This document shows, one piece after another, positions 9,419 through 19,362 of a stretch of DNA of 64,000 bases; the stretch's first letter is position 1; each line of letters starts with the position of its first letter. The notes under the pieces are model-generated. The model did no database searches, had not been told where the DNA came from, and was given only the letters and a program-made list of their open reading frames with translations. The stretch covers positions 1 to 64,000 of the forward strand of contig CCSI01000002.1 in the NCBI GenBank assembly GCA_000756795.1, read 5' to 3'. The position numbers were made by a program, and so were the translations under genes. This DNA comes from Qipengyuania vulgaris (GTDB taxonomy: Bacteria > Pseudomonadota > Alphaproteobacteria > Sphingomonadales > Sphingomonadaceae).

Positions 9419-10843
9419 TTACCGGCGATAATCGAGCGGCGGTTCGCGGTCACCCAAGAGTGATTCGTATGCGTAGTTCGCGCCGCGCGCGGCGTTGAAT
9501 TCGGCCTTGGCCGTCTCGCGCAACTGCGGGTTTGTGTAGAGCTCGACTGCTGCGAGTACCATCGCCTTGGCCGCATGCTGGGCACCCTTGGCGCCATATG
9601 AGTGACCGCTTGCCGCCACCGCCTGCCAGCTATGCGCCGAAGTCCCCGGTACCCATGCCGCCGTGTAGACGCTGACCGTCGGCACCGCGCGCGAGACATC
9701 GCCGACATCGGTCGAGCCATATCCGGTCACGACCTCCCACGGCTGGACTTCGTAAGCCATGGCCTGAGGCGGCGCCTGCTCGCCAAGGCTTTCGCGGATG
9801 GCACTCGCCCACGCCAGTTCTTCGGAAGTATATTCGATTGGCTCAAGAGACTGCAGCTTGGCGGTCATCATCTTCTGCAGCGATTCGAGCGGCAGGGTCG
9901 GGTTGTTGCCGTGGATGATTTCCCAATCGACCTCGGTCTCCGTTCCCATCGCGGCGCCCCTGGCGGCAGCCTCGAGGCGGGGCCACAGCGCGCGGACTTC
10001 GTCGGCGTCCGAATGGCGCACGTAATAGAAGACCTCGGCAAAGTCGGGGACGACATTGGGAGCCGCCCCGCCCTCGGTGATGACATAGTGGATGCGCGTG
10101 TCCATCGTCGTATGCTCGCGCATCATGTTGACCATCATGTTCATCGCCTCGACACCATCGAGCGCGGAGCGTCCCCGCTGCGGTGCACCGGCGGCATGGG
10201 CCGACACGCCGCGGAAGCGGAACTTGGCTGAGCGATTGGCAAGGCTACTGCGCGATTGCGCCGAATTGCGGTCCGCCGGATGCCAGTCGATGACGAAATC
10301 GGCATCGTCGAACAGTCCTGCGCGCGCCATGTAGACCTTGCCCGAGCCGCCTTCTTCTGCGGGCGTTCCATAGAGCCTCACACGTCCGGGCGTTCCTGTC
10401 GCTTCAAGCCAGTTCTTGATGGCAATCGCCGCGCTTAACGATCCTGCCCCGAAAAGGTTGTGTCCGCAGGCATGGCCCGCATGCTTGCCCTCGACCGGGT
10501 CCCGCGTGGGCGCAGTCGACTGGTTTATACCCGGTAGCGCGTCGAATTCGGCGAGCAGGCCGATGACCGGACCGCCCTCGCCCCATTCAGCGACAAAGGC
10601 CGTCGGGATACCCGCCACGCCGGGCCGGATGGCAAAGCCCTCGTCCTGCAATTCGTCGACCAGCAGCGCGCTCGACTTGGTTTCGAGATAGCCGAGCTCG
10701 GCGAATTCCCAGATGTCCTTCGCCACACGCTCGGTGCGAGCCTGTTGCGCCTCGACGGCAGCAATCGGGTCGGCATCCTGCGCGATGGCGGGCGTTGCGA
10801 GCAGCGTTGCGGCGACGGCGGCGATTGAGGCGGACATTTTCAT
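9419..10843 (-). CDS. Secreted M20-family amidohydrolase (AbgB-like)
   Basis: A 474-residue zinc hydrolase with a signal peptide (residues 1-21, ending ATPAIAQ). Catalytic segments include GLLAEFDALPG, the metal-binding GHACGHN, the glutamates of PAEEGGSGK, and IDWHPADRNS. A dimerisation insert holds VSAHAAGAPQRGRSALD. The set resembles p-aminobenzoyl-glutamate hydrolase subunit B and related aminoacylases; the actual substrate is unknown. The ATG at 10843 has GGGAGAAG just upstream and opens straight into the signal peptide, so it is preferred over the in-frame upstream codon at 10864. The stop abuts the convergent TIGR01244-type gene. Confidence 0.88.
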   Translation of the reverse strand: MKMSASIAAVAATLLATPAIAQDADPIAAVEAQQARTERVAKDIWEFAELGYLETKSSALLVDELQDEGFAIRPGVAGIPTAFVAEWGEGGPVIGLLAEFDALPGINQSTAPTRDPVEGKHAGHACGHNLFGAGSLSAAIAIKNWLEATGTPGRVRLYGTPAEEGGSGKVYMARAGLFDDADFVIDWHPADRNSAQSRSSLANRSAKFRFRGVSAHAAGAPQRGRSALDGVEAMNMMVNMMREHTTMDTRIHYVITEGGAAPNVVPDFAEVFYYVRHSDADEVRALWPRLEAAARGAAMGTETEVDWEIIHGNNPTLPLESLQKMMTAKLQSLEPIEYTSEELAWASAIRESLGEQAPPQAMAYEVQPWEVVTGYGSTDVGDVSRAVPTVSVYTAAWVPGTSAHSWQAVAASGHSYGAKGAQHAAKAMVLAAVELYTNPQLRETAKAEFNAARGANYAYESLLGDREPPLDYRR

Positions 10844-10905
10844 CGACTTCTCCCTTGCGCGCATGCTTGCCGCAAAGCGCGGCCCGTGCCAATCCGCTTG
10901 GCCTC

Positions 10906-11301
10906 ATGGACCCGCAACTGCTGCAATTCCTCGGCTCGCTCGCCGCCATCCTCGTGCTCGCAGGTATTGCCTGGGGGTTGAAGCTTGGCCCCGAGCGCAA
11001 GCTGGAGAGCGAGGAAGAGGCGCGCCGCGCTGCCGGTGAGGCGGTCGACGGGTTCGACGCCATACACCTGTCGCTCGACCGCGAGGGTCGCGGTGCCCTT
11101 CTTTCGGACGCATCGGGAAAAATCCTGCTGCTCCGCCCGCACGGCACGCATTTCGCAGGTCGCGTCATCACTGCCGAAGCAAGCGCCAAAATCGATGGCG
11201 ACACGCTCATCATCGATACCGCCGAAAAGCGTTACGGCGCGGCCGGGCTGGAGCTCGACGACGCGCCAGCTTGGGTTCAGCGAATTGAGGCTATAAAGTA
11301 G
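10906..11301 (+). CDS. Hypothetical membrane-anchored protein
   Basis: A 131-residue protein I do not recognise. Residues about 5-26 form one hydrophobic helix (LLQFLGSLAAILVLAGIAWG), followed by an acidic, charged linker (ERKLESEEEARRAA) and a mixed alpha/beta soluble part rich in turns (LDREGRGALLSDASGKILLLRPHG). It is divergent from the amidohydrolase (62-base gap) and seven bases ahead of the sterol desaturase family gene, so it is probably the first gene of that operon. The soluble part may regulate or accompany the desaturase, but that is only positional inference. Confidence 0.72.
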   Translation: MDPQLLQFLGSLAAILVLAGIAWGLKLGPERKLESEEEARRAAGEAVDGFDAIHLSLDREGRGALLSDASGKILLLRPHGTHFAGRVITAEASAKIDGDTLIIDTAEKRYGAAGLELDDAPAWVQRIEAIK

Positions 11302-11308
11302 GCCGACC

Positions 11309-12265
11309 ATGCCCGATTTCTCGCCCACCGAATATGCCGTGCCCGGTTTCGTCGCGCTCGTCCTCATCGAGATGGTGTGGGCGTGGCGCAAGAATCGCCA
11401 TGCCTACGAGCCGAAGGACACTCTCACCAGCCTCCTCTTTGGCCTCGGCAGCACGGTTTCGGGACTGCTCTTCGGCGGGCTGTTCCTCGCGCTCTTCCTA
11501 TACGTGTGGGAATATCGCCTGTTCGATTTTGGCCCCGAGTGGTGGAGCGTGTGGTGGGCATGGCCGCTGTGCTTCGTGCTCGATGACCTCAAATATTACT
11601 GGGTCCACCGCTTCGGCCACCGCGTGCGCTGGTTTTGGGCGAGCCATGTGAACCACCATTCGAGCCAGCATTACAATCTCTCGACCGCGCTCCGCCAGAC
11701 ATGGACCGGCTTCCTCACGCTGGGGTTCGTCTTCGCGCTGCCGCTGGTGCTGCTCGGCTTCCACCCGGTGATGATTGCCATCTGCGGCGGCTTCAACCTC
11801 ATCTACCAGTTCTGGATACACACCGAGGCCATCGACCGCATGCCGCGCTGGTTCGAGGCAGTGATGAACACGCCTAGCCACCACCGCGTCCACCATGCGA
11901 CCAACCCGCGCTATCTCGACCGCAATTACGCGGGCGTCTTCATCGTCTGGGACAAGATGTTCGGCACATTTGAGCCGGAAACGCGTGACGAGAAAATCCG
12001 CTATGGCATCGTGAAGCAGCTGGGCAGCTTCAACCTGCTCTGGGCGGTTTTCCATGAATGGATCGGCATCGTGCAGGACATGTGGCGCGCGCCCTGGAAG
12101 CATAAGCTGTCTTATCTCCTGCGCGAACCCGGCTGGACGCATGACGGCAGCCGCCAGACTAGCGACCAAATTCGCGCCGCCTGGCTCGAGAGGACTTCCG
12201 GGACGACAGCCGCAAAACCGGTTGCTGATGAAAACTCGATTGCAGGCGAGGCCGAGCCTGCCTAA
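11309..12265 (+). CDS. Sterol desaturase / fatty acid hydroxylase family protein
   Basis: A 318-residue membrane di-iron enzyme. Three hydrophobic stretches precede and separate the histidine clusters: HRFGHRVRW, then SHVNHHSSQHYN, and later PSHHRVHHATNP with an earlier HTEA. This eight-histidine pattern binds the two irons that hydroxylate or desaturate lipids. The substrate could be a fatty acid, carotenoid or hopanoid and cannot be chosen from sequence. The gene starts seven bases after its upstream neighbour and lies 27 bases before a GMC oxidoreductase, so the three probably form an operon. Confidence 0.9.
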   Translation: MPDFSPTEYAVPGFVALVLIEMVWAWRKNRHAYEPKDTLTSLLFGLGSTVSGLLFGGLFLALFLYVWEYRLFDFGPEWWSVWWAWPLCFVLDDLKYYWVHRFGHRVRWFWASHVNHHSSQHYNLSTALRQTWTGFLTLGFVFALPLVLLGFHPVMIAICGGFNLIYQFWIHTEAIDRMPRWFEAVMNTPSHHRVHHATNPRYLDRNYAGVFIVWDKMFGTFEPETRDEKIRYGIVKQLGSFNLLWAVFHEWIGIVQDMWRAPWKHKLSYLLREPGWTHDGSRQTSDQIRAAWLERTSGTTAAKPVADENSIAGEAEPA

Positions 12266-12292
12266 CCTCTCGAATCGAGAGGAGTTTCATTG

Positions 12293-13879
12293 ATGGACGA
12301 GTTCGACGTAATCGTCGTTGGCGGGGGCAGTGGTGGCAGCGCGGTTGCCGGAAGGCTTGCCGAAGCCGGCAGGAAAGTGTGCCTGCTCGAGGCCGGCGGG
12401 CGGAACAATGGCTTTCGCATCACCACGCCCGGCATGCTGGCGATCCCGAACAAGGCCGCCAATTACATGTACGATACCGTGCCGCAGAAAGGGCTCAATG
12501 GCCGCATCGGTTACCAACCACGCGGCAAGGGCCTCGGCGGCTCATCGGCGATCAACGCCATGGTCTACATCCGTGGCAACAAATGGGACTACGATAACTG
12601 GGCTCAGCTTGGCTGTACCGGCTGGGCGTATGATGACGTGTTGCCCTACTTCAAGCGCGCCGAACACAATGTGCGAGGTGAAAGCCAGTATCACGGGCAG
12701 GACGGCCCGCTGTGGGTCAGCGACCAGAAATACGCCAACGAAGGAAGCATGGCTTTCGTCGAGGCGGCGCAGGAACTGCAGCTGCCCCTGAACGCCGATT
12801 TCAACGGCGAGAAGCAGGCCGGTTTCGGGCTCTATCAAGTAACGCAGAAGGACGGCGAACGCTGGTCCGCCGCGCGCGCCTATGTCGAGCCCAAGCGCGG
12901 TTCCGACAATCTAGACATTCGTATCGGGGTGACCGTCCAGCGGCTGGAAATCGCGGACGGGCGGGTGACAGGGGTCACCTATTCGGTCGGCAAGCGCGGA
13001 CGCACGGTCAAGGCGCGCGGCGGCGTCGTGCTGTCTGCAGGCGCGTTCAATTCCCCGCAAATTCTCATGCTTTCGGGCATCGGTCCGGCGGAGCATCTGA
13101 AGGAGCATGGCATCGATGTCGTGCTGGACAAACAGGCAGTCGGCGCGGACCTGCAGGACCACATCGACTATGTCTCGAGCTGGGAGACGAAGAGCGACCA
13201 GTTTATCGGCAGCACGCTTAAGGGCACGTTCCGCATGGCCAAGGCGATCCTCGAACATCGCCGTCACCGCAGCGGACCGATGACGACGCCATATGCGGAG
13301 GCCGGCGGTTTCTGGACGGTGATGCCCGATGCTCCGGCGCCGGATATCCAGTGGCATTTCGTCCCCGCCATGCTCGAAGACCATGGCCGCACCACGGTCA
13401 GGGGTTACGGTTTCTCGTTGCACGCCTGCGTGCTTCGCCCCGAGAGCCGCGGAACGGTACGCCTCGCCAGCCGCGAAGCTGGTGATGCGCCAGTGATCGA
13501 CCCAAATTTCCTCGATGACGATCGCGATATCGCCACCTTGCGCGAGGGTGTGCGAATGTCGCACCGCATAGCCGAAGCGCCCGCACTGCAGGCCTATGGC
13601 CCGCAGGACCGCTTCCCCATCGATTTGCAGGACGACGACCAGCTCGATGAACTCATCCGCAGCCGCGCCGACACGGTTTACCATCCGGTGGGAACCTGCC
13701 GGATGGGTGCAGACGAGAGCGATGTGGTCGATCCCACACTAAAGGTGCGCGGTGTCGAGGGGTTGTGGGTCGCTGACGCGAGCATCATGCCCCGCCTCGT
13801 CTCGGGCAATACCAATGCCCCCTCGATCATGATCGGCGAACGCTGCGCTGATTTCGTCAAGGAAGCGCTCGCCGGCTAG
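12293..13879 (+). CDS. GMC family FAD-dependent oxidoreductase (choline dehydrogenase-like)
   Basis: A 528-residue flavoprotein that oxidises an alcohol. The N-terminal dinucleotide fold [15 protein letters not shown], the GMC signature [15 protein letters not shown], a second signature [16 protein letters not shown], and C-terminal HPVGTCRMG plus [10 protein letters not shown] are all present. It looks like the choline/alcohol dehydrogenase branch, but no betaine gene is nearby, so I do not call it betA. A strong AGAGGAG lies upstream of the ATG at 12293. It follows the sterol desaturase family gene, suggesting that the two act on the same lipid or alcohol; this is inference. Confidence 0.9.
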   Translation: MDEFDVIVVGGGSGGSAVAGRLAEAGRKVCLLEAGGRNNGFRITTPGMLAIPNKAANYMYDTVPQKGLNGRIGYQPRGKGLGGSSAINAMVYIRGNKWDYDNWAQLGCTGWAYDDVLPYFKRAEHNVRGESQYHGQDGPLWVSDQKYANEGSMAFVEAAQELQLPLNADFNGEKQAGFGLYQVTQKDGERWSAARAYVEPKRGSDNLDIRIGVTVQRLEIADGRVTGVTYSVGKRGRTVKARGGVVLSAGAFNSPQILMLSGIGPAEHLKEHGIDVVLDKQAVGADLQDHIDYVSSWETKSDQFIGSTLKGTFRMAKAILEHRRHRSGPMTTPYAEAGGFWTVMPDAPAPDIQWHFVPAMLEDHGRTTVRGYGFSLHACVLRPESRGTVRLASREAGDAPVIDPNFLDDDRDIATLREGVRMSHRIAEAPALQAYGPQDRFPIDLQDDDQLDELIRSRADTVYHPVGTCRMGADESDVVDPTLKVRGVEGLWVADASIMPRLVSGNTNAPSIMIGERCADFVKEALAG

Positions 13880-13900
13880 CCGGAGCGCGCGCGAGAAAAT

Positions 13901-14425
13901 CTAGAGCGGCTTGGCCATCGTTGCGAGCGGGACCGGGACGGCACCATTGGTGTCTTCCCACTCGCTTTCGACGACATAGCCGCAGCGTTCGTAGAACGGC
14001 TTGCCTGCCATGGTCGCGGCCATTTCGATGGCCTTGAAACCTTCCTCGCGTGCCGCCTTCTCTGCGGTTTCGAGAATCAGCCGCCCGACCCCTTTCCTGA
14101 CATGGTCGGGGTGGGTGTACATCGCCCTTATCCTTGCGCGCTCGAAGGCGGGGTCGAGCAGCCGCGCGTCGCGGCCAGCCGAATGGTTGCCGCCATAGAG
14201 AGTGGCACGCCGAGACCAGCCACCGCAGCCCGCTAATTCTTCTCCATCCTCGACGCAGAAGTATGTGCCGTCTGCGATGAGCTGGCCATCAAGACCCATG
14301 CCTGCCTTCGACGCTTCGATCTGCTCTGCGCTCAGATAGCCTCTCTGGAGCTGCTCGATTGCCAGCGACATCAGCTCCGAGATGGCTTGTTCGTCCTTGC
14401 GCGTCGCGGTCCTGATTCTGAGCAT
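13901..14425 (-). CDS. GNAT family N-acetyltransferase
   Basis: A 174-residue acyltransferase. The N-terminal strand LRIRTATRKDEQAIS is typical of GNAT proteins, and the acetyl-CoA-binding motif A reads THPDHVRKGVGRLILETAEK (R/Q-x-x-G-x-G/A). The substrate is unknown. GGGGAA lies upstream of the ATG at 14425; an in-frame TTG at 14440 is an alternative. It lies downstream of the TonB-dependent receptor on the same strand, with a terminator between them. Confidence 0.85.
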   Translation of the reverse strand: MLRIRTATRKDEQAISELMSLAIEQLQRGYLSAEQIEASKAGMGLDGQLIADGTYFCVEDGEELAGCGGWSRRATLYGGNHSAGRDARLLDPAFERARIRAMYTHPDHVRKGVGRLILETAEKAAREEGFKAIEMAATMAGKPFYERCGYVVESEWEDTNGAVPVPLATMAKPL

Positions 14426-14443
14426 TTTGCCATTCCCCAACGT

Positions 14444-14470
14444 AAAAGGGGCGACCAGCCTGGCCGCCCC
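14444..14470 (-). terminator. Terminator after the TonB-dependent receptor
   Basis: GC-rich stem (GGGGCGGCCAGG with a matching arm, one mismatch) followed in the minus-strand sense by four T residues. It lies 27 bases after the receptor stop. Confidence 0.8.
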
Positions 14471-14496
14471 TCCCGATTACGTCCTGTGTGCGTCCC

Positions 14497-17274
14497 TTAC
14501 CATTGGAAGCGAGCGCGCAGGTAGTAGCTGCCGCCGTTGAAGCCGAAGGGCGACCGTTCGCCATACTTCGCGCCGACGATGCCCGAATAGGGGTTCAGCT
14601 CGGGGTAGTTGTCGAGCACGTTCTGTGCACCGACAGCCAGTTCGAGCCCGTCGAGAACCTCATAGGCCGCTTCGACGTCGAAAGTCAGCTCCGCACCTGC
14701 ATCGATCGGCAGCGTCGCATCTTCGAGGTGTGCCTCGTAATAGCTGCCGAAGTAGTTCGCGCGCAGCATGCCGCGGAAGCGACCCTGTTCGTGCGTCAGG
14801 TTGAGGAAGCCTTTCCATTGCGGCAAGCCCTCTTCCAGCTGGCGCTGGCGCACTGCCGAGATGGTCGCACCCGCATCGGTGACCTTGGTATCGGTCCAGT
14901 TCACCGCCAGCGTCGCCCGGGTCGTTCCACTCTCGAACGGATAGAGCCGCGCATTGGCCACGAAGTCGAGACCCTGCGTGCGGGTATCGAAGTCGTTGTT
15001 AAAGTAGCTGAACGCCACGAGGTCCTCGAACCCTGTGAAGTCGGCACGATTGAGCGAACCTGCCGAGTCGAGCTGGGTGAGCAGCTCGGCCGGGGAAGGC
15101 AGCGTCGCATCCGGATCGTTGAAATCGGCCGGACATGACGTTGCCACGCCATCGGTCGCCGCGAGGTAGCACAGCGCCGCCGGGAAATTAATCGCCGACG
15201 AGCGCGAGATACGATCGCGCAGCTTGATGTTGAAATAGTCGAGCGTGACCGTGAAGTCGCCGAAATCGCCTGCCACGCCGAGCGTGAAGCTGTCGGCCTT
15301 TTCAGGGCCTAGCACCGGGCGATCGAGGCCGAGGCTGTTCTCGACATAATCCGCGGCGATAAGACCGGCCGGGCTGTTGAGCGGGAAGGTGCCTTCATCC
15401 TGCAGCTCACCATTGGAGAACTGCGTGGTGATGTTGATGACGTTCGCTTGGCCGGCCGTCGGCACGCGGAAGCCGGTCGAATAGGTGCCGCGCAGGCGCC
15501 ACGCATCGGTCAGCTTGTAAAGCGCACCCAGCTTCCAGGTCACCGTATCGCCGAAGCTCTTGGTGTCCTCGTAGCGAACCGCACCCTGCAGGGTCAGCGC
15601 GTCGACGAGGTCGGCTTCGATGTCGATATAAGCTGCCTTGTTATCTTCCTTGCTCGAGCCTGCGGCATTGGTCGCAAAGCCCGGGAAGCCGTTGGAGCTG
15701 GTCGAGAAGCCCTGTCCGGTCGGATAGGCAGCGCTCGGCTGGGCAAGCGGGCCTAGCGCGAAGGATTCCGGATCGCCTGCCGTGATGGTGAACTCCTCAT
15801 CACGGTATTCCGCGCCCGAAGCGATATACACGCTGCCGCCACCGACGGGAATTTCATAGCCCAGGTCAAGATTGACGACATTCTCGGTCTGCGCATAGCC
15901 GCCGGGGTTGAACTCGGTCGGCGTGTTGGGGCCGAGCGAAGCGTTCACCGTGTTGCGGATGCTGAACGAGGTCTTGTTGCGGCCGTGGCGATAGCTGAGG
16001 TCGAAATCGAGCCCGCCGAACAGCTGTCCGCGGATACCGGCTGCTGCCGAATAATCCTCGACATCGCCGCCGAAGCGCGGGGTGAAGCCGCCTGGGAACA
16101 GTTCGACGAAGCTGAAGCAGTTCGCATCGGCCTGGACCTGGGCGAGGATGGTCGGATCGGGAATGAGGCCGCCACCTGCGGTCAACGGGATGCCCGCCGG
16201 ACAATCACCTGCAGTGTCGATGGAGAGGTCGCCAACGAGGACCGAAGGCACGCCGCCATCAGCTTCGGCAAGCGGATCGCCGGTCGCCGGGTCGACTGTC
16301 GGGCCGGCATAGACACCGCCACGGTTGGTCGGGTTGCGGAAGAAGAAGCCGCCGTCGACATTGCGCTCGGCGTAGTTGCCGAAGGCATAGAAGCTGATTT
16401 CCGGGGTGAAGTCGAAGCCCATGTTGGCGTAGAACTTCAAATCGTCATTGACATTGGGCTGCCCCCAGATCTGCGCCGGGTCTGCAACATCGGTGTTACC
16501 CGCTGCAATCAGCGCTGCTGCATCGTCGCGCTGGACCGAGCGGACGGTTGCATCCTGCTCGCCATATTCGCCCGACAGGTTGAGGAAACCGGTGCTGCCG
16601 AGGCCGATGCCGACATTGCCGGCGATCGAATAGGTGTCGCCGTCGCCCTCGTAGGTTTCACCCCACTGGGCCGACAGGGTCCCACCGTCAGGCGCGTCCT
16701 TGAGGATGAAGTTCAGAACGCCCGCAATAGCGTCCGAACCATATTGCGAGGAAGCGCCGTCGCGCAGGACTTCAAGCTGCTTGATCGCAATCGAAGGGAT
16801 GACCGAGATATCGGGACCCTGCGAACCATCCGAGATACCACCGCCGAGAAAGGCGATGACCGCGGCGCGGTGCATGCGTTTGCCGTTGACCAGCACCAGC
16901 GTGTTGTCGGGCGAGAGACCGCGAAGGTTCGCCGGGCGGACGAGGGTCGCTGCATCGGAAATCGGCTGGGTGCCGACGTTGAAGGAGGGAACCGAGACGC
17001 GCAGGACATTGCCGATGTCGCTGTCTGCAGTGTTGTTGAGTTCTGCCGAGCCAACAACGTCTACAGGTGCCACAGTGTCTGCTGCGGAGCGATTATTCTG
17101 ACGCGTACCGGTGACGATGATGGCCGGAGCGTCGGCCTCGGCGCGCGCCTCGGCATCGGTCTGGATGCGGGTTTCCTGATCCTGCGCATAGGCAGGCGAA
17201 GCGATCGCCAGCCCTGCAACGCTCGACAGGAATGCCGGACGAGCGAGAGATTTCAACGTGTTGGCACGAAGCAT
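14497..17274 (-). CDS. TonB-dependent outer membrane receptor
   Basis: A 925-residue outer membrane transporter. A signal peptide (residues 1-31, ending ASPAYAQ) precedes a plug domain with IIVTGTRQNNRSAAD, LRVSVPSFNVG, LRGLSPDNTLVLVNGKR and VLRDGASSQYGSDAIAGV, then a long beta-barrel ending YLRARFQW with a terminal aromatic residue. The plug style, with a named-gene-like LVNGKRMHR segment, is common in sphingomonad receptors of unknown substrate. GGAGGAACC stands directly before the ATG at 17274. The upstream region holds CACAT, six bases, ATGTG (17300-17315), a weak operator candidate. The energy would come from the TonB-ExbBD genes at 41-45 kb or another set. Confidence 0.94.
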   Translation of the reverse strand: MLRANTLKSLARPAFLSSVAGLAIASPAYAQDQETRIQTDAEARAEADAPAIIVTGTRQNNRSAADTVAPVDVVGSAELNNTADSDIGNVLRVSVPSFNVGTQPISDAATLVRPANLRGLSPDNTLVLVNGKRMHRAAVIAFLGGGISDGSQGPDISVIPSIAIKQLEVLRDGASSQYGSDAIAGVLNFILKDAPDGGTLSAQWGETYEGDGDTYSIAGNVGIGLGSTGFLNLSGEYGEQDATVRSVQRDDAAALIAAGNTDVADPAQIWGQPNVNDDLKFYANMGFDFTPEISFYAFGNYAERNVDGGFFFRNPTNRGGVYAGPTVDPATGDPLAEADGGVPSVLVGDLSIDTAGDCPAGIPLTAGGGLIPDPTILAQVQADANCFSFVELFPGGFTPRFGGDVEDYSAAAGIRGQLFGGLDFDLSYRHGRNKTSFSIRNTVNASLGPNTPTEFNPGGYAQTENVVNLDLGYEIPVGGGSVYIASGAEYRDEEFTITAGDPESFALGPLAQPSAAYPTGQGFSTSSNGFPGFATNAAGSSKEDNKAAYIDIEADLVDALTLQGAVRYEDTKSFGDTVTWKLGALYKLTDAWRLRGTYSTGFRVPTAGQANVINITTQFSNGELQDEGTFPLNSPAGLIAADYVENSLGLDRPVLGPEKADSFTLGVAGDFGDFTVTLDYFNIKLRDRISRSSAINFPAALCYLAATDGVATSCPADFNDPDATLPSPAELLTQLDSAGSLNRADFTGFEDLVAFSYFNNDFDTRTQGLDFVANARLYPFESGTTRATLAVNWTDTKVTDAGATISAVRQRQLEEGLPQWKGFLNLTHEQGRFRGMLRANYFGSYYEAHLEDATLPIDAGAELTFDVEAAYEVLDGLELAVGAQNVLDNYPELNPYSGIVGAKYGERSPFGFNGGSYYLRARFQW

Positions 17275-17400
17275 TTGGTTCCTCCCTGAATGCCTAAGCC
17301 ACATCTGTTAATGTGACAGAAGGGTTTCATGCGCCCCTCGCGAAACAAATGCAATGCCGCCTATTCACAGGCTGCCGTAAAATTACCCCAAGAAGGTATG

Positions 17401-17434
17401 AAAAAGGGGCCGGAACCTCAATAGTCCCGGCCCT
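17401..17434 (-). terminator. Terminator after amtB
   Basis: Stem GGGCCGG pairing across a roughly 13-base loop, then CTTTTT in the minus-strand sense. A second GC-rich pairing (17471-17477 with 17507-17513) lies closer to the amtB stop. Confidence 0.75.
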
Positions 17435-17522
17435 TACAAAGGCTTTGTTCGCAGGAGGAACATCGGTAGGCGGGGCCACTCCTCGAGAGGAGAGAGAAGA
17501 AGAAGCGGCCCCGCCGAACTGG

Positions 17523-18863
17523 TTAGTTGTAAGCGCGCTCCCCGTGTTCGGAGATATCGAGCCCGTCGACTTCGGCTTCTTCGGTGACCCGGAGGCCGAT
17601 TGTCAGCTTGACGAGATAACCGGCAATGAGGGTACCAACCGTCGCCCAGACAATCGTCACGACAACGCTGAAAACCTGGATACCGAGCTGGGTACCAAGC
17701 GCGGTCGAGCCATCACCAGGCCCGCCGATCCACGGCTGGTAGACCACCGCCGTTCCGATTGCGCCGACAATGCCGCCGATGCCATGGATGCCGAAAGCAT
17801 CAAGGCTATCGTCATAGCCGAACTTGGCCTTCACCTTGGCGACAAAGAAGTAGCACACGGCTGCCGAGAGGATGCCCAGCAGGATTGCGCCGAAGGGCCC
17901 CGAATTGCCTGCTGCCGGAGTGACGGCGACGAGACCGGCAATCACGCCCGAACAGAAGCCGAGTGCCGAACCCTTGTGGCCCGCCAGCTTCTCGATCACC
18001 ATCCAGGTCAGTGCGCCTGCTGCCGTGGCAACAAAGGTGTTGATCATGGCAAGGCCTGCCGAACCGTCTGCCTCGAGAGCGGAACCGGCGTTGAAGCCGA
18101 ACCAGCCCACCCACAGGAGCCCCGTGCCGACCATCGTCAGCGTCATCGAGTGCGGCATCATAGGTTCCTGCGGCCAGCCGCGGCGCTTGCCGAGGAGGTA
18201 TGCAAGGACGAGGCCCGAGACACCGGCGTTGATGTGCACCACGGTGCCGCCAGCAAAGTCGAGCGCGCCGTCTTCGAACAGGAGACCGCCGCCCGCCCAG
18301 ACCATGTGGGCAATCGGGAAATAGACGATCGTCAGCCAGATCGGCACGAAGGCCATCACTGCGCTGAACTTCATGCGCTCTGCCGTCGCGCCCAGGATCA
18401 GGGCGGCGGTAATCGCGGCGAAGGTCATCTGGAAGCTGATGAAGATATATTTGGAGATGACTTCATCGGTAAAAGTGGCGGCAGTGCTGCTCGCATCCGT
18501 GCCGGCGAGGAAGTAGCTGCCCCCGCTGATGAAGAAGCCGAGCGTGCCTTCGTAAGTCGTGTCACCGAAGGCGAGGCTGTAGCCCCACATCACCCAGATT
18601 ATCATTGCGAGCGCCGCGGTGGCGCCGATCTGGGTCATGGTCGACAGCATGTTTTTCGAGCGGGTCAGGCCGCCGTAGAACAGCGTCAGGCCCGGGATGA
18701 TCATCAGCAGCACAAGGATCGTGGCGGTCATCATCCAGGCATTGTTGCCGGGGTTGGGTACGGCCGCGGCAGCTTCGGCTGCCTCCTGCGCATGAGCGGC
18801 AGTGGCGGTGAAAAGCGCGGTGCCGGCGATAGCGGCGGCGCGCATGAAATTACGCATGGTCAT
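17523..18863 (-). CDS. amtB: Ammonium transporter
   Basis: A 446-residue Amt/MEP/Rh channel in the inner membrane. A cleavable signal (residues 1-26, ending TAAHAQ) is followed by eleven predicted membrane segments. The family signature DFAGGTVVHINAG contains the first pore histidine, and FGIHGIGG the second; FGFNAGSAL is also present. The ATG at 18863 has GGAGGG six bases upstream. It follows glnK by 17 bases, the classic glnK-amtB pair in which GlnK blocks AmtB when nitrogen is plentiful. Transcription is expected from the sigma-54 promoter upstream of glnK. Confidence 0.95.
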   Translation of the reverse strand: MTMRNFMRAAAIAGTALFTATAAHAQEAAEAAAAVPNPGNNAWMMTATILVLLMIIPGLTLFYGGLTRSKNMLSTMTQIGATAALAMIIWVMWGYSLAFGDTTYEGTLGFFISGGSYFLAGTDASSTAATFTDEVISKYIFISFQMTFAAITAALILGATAERMKFSAVMAFVPIWLTIVYFPIAHMVWAGGGLLFEDGALDFAGGTVVHINAGVSGLVLAYLLGKRRGWPQEPMMPHSMTLTMVGTGLLWVGWFGFNAGSALEADGSAGLAMINTFVATAAGALTWMVIEKLAGHKGSALGFCSGVIAGLVAVTPAAGNSGPFGAILLGILSAAVCYFFVAKVKAKFGYDDSLDAFGIHGIGGIVGAIGTAVVYQPWIGGPGDGSTALGTQLGIQVFSVVVTIVWATVGTLIAGYLVKLTIGLRVTEEAEVDGLDISEHGERAYN

Positions 18864-18880
18864 GGTGTCCCTCCAGGAAG

Positions 18881-19315
<435 letters not shown>

Positions 19316-19362
19316 TTAGCCGGCAAGCCTCGCCGGAAATTGCCCACAAAATAGGCGCATGA

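Noticed and set aside
15985..17289. A 434-codon open frame on the plus strand opposite the TonB-dependent receptor
   Set aside because: High GC content leaves long antisense frames. Its translation is low-complexity, Arg/Asp/Val-rich without motifs, while the minus strand has a full receptor.
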